A stretch of DNA of 17,867 nt from an uncultured Oscillospiraceae bacterium. GTDB lineage: Bacteria > Bacillota > Clostridia > Oscillospirales > Oscillospiraceae. The first letter of the stretch is position 1; every line of letters begins with the position of its first letter. The stretch covers positions 1 through 17,867 of the forward strand of contig CAKTPR010000043.1 in NCBI GenBank assembly GCA_934591725.1, given 5' to 3'. Below, in pieces: positions 11,901 to 17,867 of this stretch. The notes under the pieces are model-generated. The model ran no database searches. It had not been told where the DNA came from and was given only the letters and a program-made list of their open reading frames with translations. A program made the translations under genes and the position numbers.

Positions 11901-13792
11901 TCCTTGATTACCATCACCTCCCGATCTGCGCGATAATGCTGCTGTTCTTCGGCGCGTTCTTTATCACGACCTTCGGCACACGCGGCGGCGTGAGAAGGAT
12001 AGTGTCAATGATCGCGTCCGCTCTGAGCCTTGCCTGCCTTATCGCGCTCATAAAGCCGGTAATGATAGACGGAGAGATAATCTCCTACTGGCTCGGCAAC
12101 CGCAGCATCGCCGGCGGCTATGCGATAGGCATCGCGATAGAGGTCGATGCACTGAGCCTGTTCTTCGGACTGCTCGTCGGTATCGCGGCCTTTGCCGCAT
12201 GTGTCTACAGTCTTGATTATGTGACGCATGACGCGCATCAGGTGCAGTATTACACGCTGCTGCTCATGACCTCCGGCGGCGTCCTCGGCATGGTGCTGAC
12301 GGGCGATATCTTCAACATGTATATCATGGTGGAGATACTCACCATCGGCGCGGTTGGCCTGACGGCTTACCGCAGCAAGAGCGAGGGCGCGCTTGAGGCG
12401 GCGTTCAAGTACCTTGTCGTCGGCTCCATCGGCTCGGCATTCATTCTCACGGCGATAGTGATGCTCTATGCCGAGGCGCACACGCTGAACCTCGCGCAGC
12501 TGGCAGCACTCCTGCCGGGTATGCTCGGCTCTGCCAGAATGAAGATAGCCTTTGCGCTGCTGCTCGCGGGCTTCTCGACAAAGGCCTTCATCGTGCCGTT
12601 CCATCCGCTCGCGGCGGATGCCCACGGCGCGGCTCCCGCGTCCGTATCGCTGCTCATATCGGGCGTGCTTACAAAGTCCGGCCTTTACGCGATCATCCGC
12701 CTGTGCTACTTCCTGTTCCAGGTCATGGACAAGGGGACGATGCAGTTCCTGCTCGTTTTCCTCGGCTGCGTGAGTATGCTGGTGTGCGTGACCATGGCGC
12801 TTGCGCAGCATGACTTCAAGCGTCTGCTCGCGTTCCACAGCATTTCCCAGATAGGCTACGTGCTCACGGCGGTAGGCCTTGCCACGGCGCTCGGTCTCTC
12901 GGCGGGTCTTTACCACGCAATGAACCACACCATTTTCAAGGGGCTGCTGTTCCTTGCCGCCGGTGCTGTCATGCACCAGACCGGCACGGGCGACCTCAAC
13001 CGTCTCGGCGGGCTTGCAAGAAAGATGCCGCACACGACGGTGATGTTCCTCATAGGCGCGTTTTCCATAAGCGGCCTGCCGCCCTTCAACGGCTTCGCAT
13101 CGAAGTGGATGATCTATCAGGCGATATACCAGAAGGCCGTCGAGAGCGGGAACTTCCTGTTCGTGTTCGCACTCATCGCGGCGCTCGTGACCTCGGTGCT
13201 GACGCTCGCGTCCTTCGTCAAGGTCAGCCAGAGCGTGTTCTTCGGTCAGCTCTCCGTCGAGTTTGAAAACACCGAGGAAGCGCCGATAGGCATGCGCATC
13301 GCAATGGGGCTGCTTGCGGCTCTCTGCGTTGTCACCGGTCTTTTCCCGAACCTTGTCACCGCCTTCATTACCGAGCCCGCGGCGACGGCTGCGCTCAGTG
13401 CAGGTAAGTACATAAGCGCGATGGGCTTTGACAGCACGCTCGCCGCGCCCGCGGTAAGCTTCGTGAGCATGGGTGTGTGGGCTCCGGTCAACTGGCTGCT
13501 CCTGCTGTGCATCACACTGCTTGCGATAACCATCGCGGCTGTCTCCTCCCGCTATGACGGGGCAAAGACTGCCGAGAGCGTGACCGACACCAAGTACCAG
13601 CTCTTCTACGGCGGCGAAAAGAACGTGTATTCTCAGGTCGGCGGCGAGGATCTCTTCTGGGGTCTCAAGCACAACTGGCGTCACTATTTCGATTTCATGC
13701 ACAGGCTGCACAGCGGCGTTGTCAACGATTACGCGCTGTGGGCGGTCGTAGACGTGACGGTCATCATGGCCTTCATGCTGATAGCGCTTTAA
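11897..13792 (+). CDS. MnhD/MbhH-like antiporter subunit with MbhI-like C-terminal extension
   Basis: A 631-residue, roughly 14-helix proton-conducting membrane protein of the NuoM/N-MnhD family. Charged residues of the ion path are visible: Glu146 in NMYIMVEILTIG, Lys229 in FSTKAFIVPFHPLAADAHG, Lys260 in SGVLTKSGLY, and LLAFHSISQIGYVL later. MnhD/MbhH proteins are usually near 500 residues. Here a tail of about 100 extends beyond, with a hydrophobic segment near 530-549, a soluble stretch with YQLFYGGEKN (from 567), and HRLHSGVVNDYALW (about 601-614) before a last helix. That tail resembles what I recall of MbhI, otherwise missing from this operon, so a MbhH-MbhI fusion is plausible (inference). 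ATGA overlap with mnhC-like. Confidence 0.92.
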   Translation: MILDYHHLPICAIMLLFFGAFFITTFGTRGGVRRIVSMIASALSLACLIALIKPVMIDGEIISYWLGNRSIAGGYAIGIAIEVDALSLFFGLLVGIAAFAACVYSLDYVTHDAHQVQYYTLLLMTSGGVLGMVLTGDIFNMYIMVEILTIGAVGLTAYRSKSEGALEAAFKYLVVGSIGSAFILTAIVMLYAEAHTLNLAQLAALLPGMLGSARMKIAFALLLAGFSTKAFIVPFHPLAADAHGAAPASVSLLISGVLTKSGLYAIIRLCYFLFQVMDKGTMQFLLVFLGCVSMLVCVTMALAQHDFKRLLAFHSISQIGYVLTAVGLATALGLSAGLYHAMNHTIFKGLLFLAAGAVMHQTGTGDLNRLGGLARKMPHTTVMFLIGAFSISGLPPFNGFASKWMIYQAIYQKAVESGNFLFVFALIAALVTSVLTLASFVKVSQSVFFGQLSVEFENTEEAPIGMRIAMGLLAALCVVTGLFPNLVTAFITEPAATAALSAGKYISAMGFDSTLAAPAVSFVSMGVWAPVNWLLLLCITLLAITIAAVSSRYDGAKTAESVTDTKYQLFYGGEKNVYSQVGGEDLFWGLKHNWRHYFDFMHRLHSGVVNDYALWAVVDVTVIMAFMLIAL

Positions 13793-13805
13793 GGGGGTGG
13801 GAAAT

Positions 13806-14837
13806 ATGATGAAAGATATTATCGTCACGGCTCTGTATAATCTGGGCTATGTCCTCATTTTCCCCGGCTTCCTGTTCTGCTTCTTCGCGGGGCTGCTGCT
13901 GTGCGGCATTGACCGCAAGCTCGTGGCCAAGATGCAGAAGCGCGTCGGCCCGCCGGTGCTTCAGCCGTTTTATGATTTCTTCAAGCTCTGCGGCAAGGAG
14001 TGCATCGTTCCCGCCGCGGCGTCGAGGACGATGTTCCTCATGGCTCCGCTGGTCGGGCTTGCAGCGCTCGTCGTGATCCAGCTGTTTATCCCGGTGTTCA
14101 CCTTTACTGCGTTTTCGCAGGTCGCGGATATCATCGTCATCCTCTATCTGCTGCTCATCCCGGCCATGTCCGCCATGCTCGGCGGCGCGGCCAGCGGCTC
14201 TCCCTACGCAGGCGTCGGCCTCAGCCGCGAGATGGTCACGATCATCTCCTGCGAGCTGCCGCTGGTGCTGGTGCTGCTGTCAGTGGCAAAGACCGTGGGC
14301 GACGCGATGGGCACGGGACTGTGCTTCTCGCTGACGGATATCGCCCTGTATCAGGCGGCAAACGGCAGCCTGATCCTCAAGGCGAGCATGATCCCGGCAG
14401 CTGCCGCGATGCTGCTCATAATCCCCGGCGAAACGGGCAACCATCCCTTCGACGCGGCCGAGGCCGAGACGGAGATATGCGAAGGTATGCTCGCCGAATA
14501 CAGCGGCGCGCCCCTCGGAGTATATAAGCTCAACCACGCCATCAAGATGCTCACGCTTACGAGCCTGTTCGTCGCGTTGTTTCTCGGCGGCATCGGCGGC
14601 GGGATTGAAAAGCTCGTCGCGCTCATCGGGCTCACCGGCGGCGCTGCTGCGGGCATGACGATGCTGCTGGGTATAGTTATACTCCTGCTGCTTTGCATCG
14701 TGCTGACGGCAGTGAGCATATCCTTCGTCCACGCCATCACCGCAAGGCTCAAGATAGAGCAGATATTCAAATACTACTGGACAGTCGTCTCCGGCCTTGC
14801 GCTCATTAGCCTTGTGCTGGCATGGTACGGTATGTAA
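13806..14837 (+). CDS. membrane anchor subunit, NuoH/MbhM/HycD-like
   Basis: A 343-residue, roughly eight-helix membrane protein of the complex I subunit 1 family, which links the hydrogenase cytoplasmic arm to the ion-pumping module. Conserved pieces are GIDRKLVAKMQKRVGPPVLQPFYD (N-terminal loop), GVGLSREMVTIISCELPL, and GETGNHPFDAAEAETE (about 208-223) with AEYSGAPLGVYKLNHAIKM. These acidic loops form the family's coupling region. ATG 13806 is chosen with GGGGTGG (13794-13800) 5 nt upstream; a second Met codon follows directly, and an in-frame GTG at 13797 overlaps the ribosome site. It lies 13 bp after the antiporter gene. Confidence 0.95.
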   Translation: MMKDIIVTALYNLGYVLIFPGFLFCFFAGLLLCGIDRKLVAKMQKRVGPPVLQPFYDFFKLCGKECIVPAAASRTMFLMAPLVGLAALVVIQLFIPVFTFTAFSQVADIIVILYLLLIPAMSAMLGGAASGSPYAGVGLSREMVTIISCELPLVLVLLSVAKTVGDAMGTGLCFSLTDIALYQAANGSLILKASMIPAAAAMLLIIPGETGNHPFDAAEAETEICEGMLAEYSGAPLGVYKLNHAIKMLTLTSLFVALFLGGIGGGIEKLVALIGLTGGAAAGMTMLLGIVILLLLCIVLTAVSISFVHAITARLKIEQIFKYYWTVVSGLALISLVLAWYGM

Positions 14838-14849
14838 GGAGGTGCGGGA

Positions 14850-15290
14850 ATGTTTAAGAAACTTATCGAGGAGAGCACCGGCAAATCCCCGTGGCTTTTC
14901 CACATCAACGCCGGTTCCTGCAACGGCTGCGATATTGAGCTTGTCTCCGTGCTGACCCCGCGCTACGACGCGGAGCGCCTTGGCTTCAAGCTGACCGGCA
15001 CCCCGCGCCATGCCGATATCGTCGTGGTGACCGGGCCTGTCACAAAGCAGTCCCTGCCGCGCGTGCTGAGCGCGATCTCTCAGGTCCCCGAGCCGCGCTG
15101 CATAGTCACGATGGGCTCATGCCCGCAGTCGGGCAACGTCTTTAAGGGCAGCTATTCCGTAGCCGGGCCGCTGAGCAAGTACGTCCATGTCGATGTCGAC
15201 GTGGCCGGCTGCGCGCCCAAGCCCGAGGCCGTCATCGACGGGCTCGCGCTGGCGGCAAAAATACTTCAGGAGAAGAGGGGGAAAATGTAA
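14850..15290 (+). CDS. group 4 hydrogenase small subunit, NuoB/MbhJ/EchC-like
   Basis: A 146-residue Fe-S protein that carries the proximal [4Fe-4S] cluster passing electrons to the NiFe site. The four ligands are Cys24 and Cys27 (GSCNGCDIE), Cys91 (MGSCPQSG) and Cys121 (AGCAPKPEAV). The CxxC spacing is that of group 4 hydrogenases/NuoB (in NuoB, adjacent CC). No signal peptide is present, so it is cytoplasmic and held at the membrane by the NuoH-like subunit. AAGGAGG lies just before the ATG. The stop overlaps the ferredoxin gene start by one base (TAATG). Confidence 0.95.
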   Translation: MFKKLIEESTGKSPWLFHINAGSCNGCDIELVSVLTPRYDAERLGFKLTGTPRHADIVVVTGPVTKQSLPRVLSAISQVPEPRCIVTMGSCPQSGNVFKGSYSVAGPLSKYVHVDVDVAGCAPKPEAVIDGLALAAKILQEKRGKM

Positions 15291-15907
15291 TGGATTTCCC
15301 GTTTGCGAGAGAAGCGATATCGAAGCTCTTCAGTAAATCCAGCTGCAATATGTACCCCGCCGTGCCGAGCGAGGCCGCGCAGAATTACCGCGGGCGCATC
15401 GCTTACCGCGCCGATAAGTGCATCGGCTGCGGTATGTGCGAGCGCGTCTGCGCCGGCGGCGCGATCACCCGGACGGTAGAAAAGGGCGAGGACGGCCAGG
15501 GCGATAAGGTCACGCTGACCTTTGACCTCGGCTCCTGCACCTTCTGCGCGACCTGCGCCGATTTCTGCAGCCGCCACGCCATAACGCTCACCCGCGACTA
15601 TCACATGATCGCGACGAAGGAAGAGGATCTGCTCGTGACAGGCAGCTTTATAAAGGCTCCACCGAAGAAGCCCGCCGCACCCGCGGCGGAGAAGAGCGCG
15701 GAAGCGTCCTCCGTCAAGCCGCGCGGCGACGGCAAGCCTGCCTGCGATGAGAGCAGATGCGTTCACTGCACGCTCTGCGCGAAGAAGTGCCCCGCGGACG
15801 CGCTGACCGTGGACAGAGCTGCCAAGACCTGGACGCTTGATGAGGACAAGTGCATCGGCTGCGGCACCTGCGCCGAGGCCTGCCCGAAGAACGCAATAGT
15901 TATCTGA
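15290..15907 (+). CDS. polyferredoxin subunit, NuoI/MbhN/EchF-like with extra 2x[4Fe-4S] domain
   Basis: A 205-residue iron-sulfur protein, the electron entry subunit. Residues about 35-105 form the expected two-cluster NuoI-like domain: CxxCxxCxxxC motifs at Cys44/47/50/54 and Cys83/86/89/93. After a Pro/Ala/Lys-rich linker (about 122-150, APPKKPAAPAAEKSAEASS) comes a second two-cluster ferredoxin domain at Cys157/160/163/167 and Cys188/191/194/198, with the usual Pro after the fourth cysteine. MbhN and EchF normally end after the first domain (about 120-140 residues). The extra domain may extend the electron wire toward soluble ferredoxin or another partner (inference). It is the last gene of the operon; a terminator follows. 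Confidence 0.93.
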   Translation: MDFPFAREAISKLFSKSSCNMYPAVPSEAAQNYRGRIAYRADKCIGCGMCERVCAGGAITRTVEKGEDGQGDKVTLTFDLGSCTFCATCADFCSRHAITLTRDYHMIATKEEDLLVTGSFIKAPPKKPAAPAAEKSAEASSVKPRGDGKPACDESRCVHCTLCAKKCPADALTVDRAAKTWTLDEDKCIGCGTCAEACPKNAIVI

Positions 15908-15918
15908 AAATTTTCTCA

Positions 15919-15953
15919 TATCCCGCGGTGCGAAAAAGGCGTACCGCGGGATA
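15919..15953 (+). terminator. terminator at the end of the hyp/hydrogenase operon
   Basis: Eleven perfect base pairs (TATCCCGCGGT, 15919-15929, with 15943-15953), extendable by three more including one G-U, with an A-rich loop. It lies 12 bp after the ferredoxin stop. The downstream tract ATTATGCAGTTTG is only modestly T-rich. Confidence 0.7.
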
Positions 15954-16048
15954 ATTATGCAGTTTGTGCTGTTCCCGGATATGACGGAGCAAAATAAATA
16001 ATAAATTTGTGGGAAAAATAAGTAAATCGGTTACCGAAAAAAATGAGA

Positions 16049-16077
16049 TTGCGGTCGTGCGGAAAAGTATGTATAAT
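16049..16077 (+). promoter_or_regulatory. sigma-A-type promoter of the transketolase genes
   Basis: TTGCGG (16049-16054), 17-bp spacer and perfect TATAAT (16072-16077), 55 bp before the start codon. It begins a new transcription unit after the hydrogenase operon terminator. Confidence 0.72.
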
Positions 16078-16132
16078 AATAAGCGGCAGCCCTGCGGCCG
16101 CCGAACGATCGTAAGTATAAGGAGCATATAAC

Positions 16133-16978
16133 ATGGACAAGGCAAAGGAAAAACAGCTTATGCTGACTGCTGCCAAGGCGCGTATGCTTTGCGTTGAAGC
16201 GGTATATTCCGCGGCGTCCGGGCATCCGGGCGGTTCGCTCTCCTGCATCGATGCGCTGACGGAGCTGTATTTTGACGAAATGAATATTGACCCCGCTGCC
16301 CCCGCGTGGGCGGACAGGGACAGGTTCGTGCTCTCCAAGGGGCACTGCTCCCCGGCACTTTACTCCATACTCGCGCTCAGGGGCTATTTCCCCACGGAGG
16401 AGATAAAGCTCTTCCGCTCGATAAAGGCGCACTATTCCGGACACCCGGATATGCGTCACGTCCCCGGCGTGGATATGTCGACCGGCTCTCTCGGCCAGGG
16501 GCTGAGTGCCGCCGTCGGCATGGCTCTCGCCGCGAGGCTCTCCGGCAAAAGCTACCGCACCTACGCCATCTGCGGCGACGGTGAGATCGAAGAAGGCCAG
16601 ATCTGGGAGGCCGCGATGTCCGCGGCGAAGTGGAAGCTCGATAACCTCTGCGCGTTCGTAGATGTGAACGGACTTCAGATAGACGGCGCGACGGCTGACG
16701 TTATGCCCGCCGAACCGCTGGACAAGAAGTTTGAAGCATTCAACTGGAACGTCATCTCCGTCGACGGGCATGACTTTTCACAGCTTGCCGATGCGCTGGC
16801 GAAGGCCAAAGAGACAAAGGGCAAGCCGACGATAATCCTCATGCACACCGTGAAGGGCAAGGGTGTGTCCTTCATGGAAAATCAGGCCGGGTGGCACGGC
16901 AAGGCTCCGAACGCCGAGCAGTACGCACAGGCAATGAGCGAGCTTGAAGCCCGCATCAAAGAACTGGAGGTGCTCTGA
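16133..16978 (+). CDS. transketolase, N-terminal subunit
   Basis: A 281-residue thiamine-diphosphate-binding half of a split transketolase, which moves two-carbon units between sugar phosphates in the non-oxidative pentose phosphate pathway. Visible motifs are SAASGHPGGSLS with the substrate/cofactor His, LSKGHCSPALYS, HPDM-HVPGVDMSTGSLGQGLS, and the TPP-binding GDGEIEEGQIWEA (148-160) ending at VDVNGLQIDG. AAGGAG lies 7 nt before ATG 16133. The C-terminal subunit starts two bases after the stop. Split transketolases are common in Clostridia and archaea. No link to the hydrogenase is evident beyond adjacency. Confidence 0.96.
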   Translation: MDKAKEKQLMLTAAKARMLCVEAVYSAASGHPGGSLSCIDALTELYFDEMNIDPAAPAWADRDRFVLSKGHCSPALYSILALRGYFPTEEIKLFRSIKAHYSGHPDMRHVPGVDMSTGSLGQGLSAAVGMALAARLSGKSYRTYAICGDGEIEEGQIWEAAMSAAKWKLDNLCAFVDVNGLQIDGATADVMPAEPLDKKFEAFNWNVISVDGHDFSQLADALAKAKETKGKPTIILMHTVKGKGVSFMENQAGWHGKAPNAEQYAQAMSELEARIKELEVL

Positions 16979-16979
16979 T

Positions 16980-17867
16980 ATGGCAGGAAAGATAGCAACA
17001 CGCAATGCCTACGGCGAGGCTCTTGCTGAACTTGCCGACAAGTACCCCAAGCTCGTTGTGCTGGACGCCGACCTTGCGGGCGCGACGATGTCGAAATTCT
17101 TCGCCGCGGCGCATCCTGAGAGATTCTTTGACTGCGGCATTGCCGAAGCCAACATGACCGATATCGCCGCCGGGCTTTCGACCTGCGGCTACAAGCCCTT
17201 TACGAATACCTTTGCTATATTTGCGGCGGGGCGCGCGTACGAGCAGGTCAGAAACTCTATCGCGTATCCGCACCTCAACTGCACCGTAGTCGGCTCCCAC
17301 GGCGGCGTCTCCGTCGGCGAGGACGGCGCGACCCATCAGTGCATCGAGGACTTCGCGCTCATGCGCGCACTGCCCGGCATGCTGGTCTGCTGCCCCTGCG
17401 ACGGCCATGAGATGCGCCTTGCGGTAGAAGCGCTCATCAACTATAACGGCCCGGCGTATCTGCGTCTTGCAAGACCCGCGACCGAGATCATCACCGACGA
17501 GATCGAGGGCTACAGCTTTGAGCTCGGCAAGGGTGCCGTTCTCCGTGACGGCAAGGACGTCACGATAATCGCGACCGGCATCATGGTGCCGCAGGCGATG
17601 AAGGCTGCGGAGGCTCTGGAGACCGACGGCATTTCCGCCCGCGTTATCGATATGCACACCATCAAGCCCCTTGACGCGGAGCTTGTCGTGAAGGCTGCGA
17701 AGGAGACAGGCTGCATCGTCACCGTGGAGGAGCACTCCGTTATCGGCGGACTTGGCGGCGCCGTGTGCGAGCTTCTGAGCGAGGTCTGCCCCACGCCGGT
17801 GCTGCGTCTCGGCGTGAACGATGAGTTCGGCCGCAGCGGCAAGGCGACTGAGGTGCTCGATTACTTC
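16980..17867 (+). CDS. transketolase, C-terminal subunit (partial, runs off the window)
   Basis: An open frame of 296 codons from ATG 16980 to the window edge without a stop; about 10-20 residues are probably missing given a usual length near 310. It contains the pyrimidine-binding domain with Glu56 in FDCGIAEANM (the Glu that activates TPP), GSHGGVSVGEDGATHQ, then the C-terminal domain starting around LGKGAVLRDGKDVTIIATG with VEEHSVIGGLGGAVCE. GGAGG (16966-16970) in the end of the N-terminal subunit gene serves as ribosome site. It pairs with the upstream subunit to make the active enzyme. Confidence 0.95.
   Translation, partial: MAGKIATRNAYGEALAELADKYPKLVVLDADLAGATMSKFFAAAHPERFFDCGIAEANMTDIAAGLSTCGYKPFTNTFAIFAAGRAYEQVRNSIAYPHLNCTVVGSHGGVSVGEDGATHQCIEDFALMRALPGMLVCCPCDGHEMRLAVEALINYNGPAYLRLARPATEIITDEIEGYSFELGKGAVLRDGKDVTIIATGIMVPQAMKAAEALETDGISARVIDMHTIKPLDAELVVKAAKETGCIVTVEEHSVIGGLGGAVCELLSEVCPTPVLRLGVNDEFGRSGKATEVLDYF

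Noticed and set aside
12005..13828. 607-codon open frame on the minus strand
   Set aside because: It lies entirely opposite the clearly homologous antiporter gene and has low-complexity Arg/His/Glu-rich composition, as expected from antisense reading of GC-rich, hydrophobic-protein coding DNA.

Overview
The window looks like chromosomal DNA of a GC-rich, endospore-forming member of the Clostridia. Evidence: a spoVAC sporulation gene, a split (two-subunit) transketolase, G/C-rich third codon positions, AT-rich intergenic regions with sigma-A promoters, and many 4-bp ATGA gene overlaps. A gut Oscillospirales-type host is my guess, not something the sequence proves.

Region 1 (1-1350) is an accessory/junction area. 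It holds the 3' end of an IS256-family insertion sequence whose transposase appears internally deleted, a long perfect hairpin abutting the IS end, a tRNA-Ser(GGA) on the minus strand with its own terminator, an isolated spoVAC gene, a 50-residue highly charged small ORF, a terminator, and a striking array of five evenly spaced 3-nt-loop hairpins with different stems and a shared linker.

Region 2 (1354-2839) is a LysR-type regulator on the minus strand and a 592-bp divergent intergenic region. That region holds a lysR promoter, a forward promoter feeding a structured, terminated RNA of about 170 nt (small RNA or attenuator leader), and two further forward promoters ahead of hypF.

Region 3 (2840-15907) is one co-directional run of 18 genes with short gaps or overlaps and no visible internal terminator. 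It begins with maturation genes hypF-hypC-hypD-hypE. It continues with a membrane-bound, Mrp-linked group 4 [NiFe] hydrogenase: 30-kDa (NuoC-like) subunit, catalytic large subunit, hypA, the Mrp-like module MnhE, F, G, MbhD-like, MbhE-like, MnhB, C, D, then the NuoH-like membrane anchor, the NuoB-like small subunit and a polyferredoxin. The content matches archaeal-type MBH (MbhA-N). Together these would take electrons from reduced ferredoxin through Fe-S clusters to a NiFe site, make H2, and drive proton/sodium movement. Hyp proteins build the Fe(CN)2CO group and load nickel. hypB and a C-terminal maturation protease are not in the window; the large subunit ends right after its last CxxC motif and should not need the protease. 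Two structural oddities stand out: the MnhD-like subunit carries a C-terminal extension resembling MbhI, and the ferredoxin subunit has four instead of two [4Fe-4S] motifs.

Region 4 (15908-17867) has a terminator, then a good sigma-A promoter and the two transketolase subunit genes, the second cut by the window edge.
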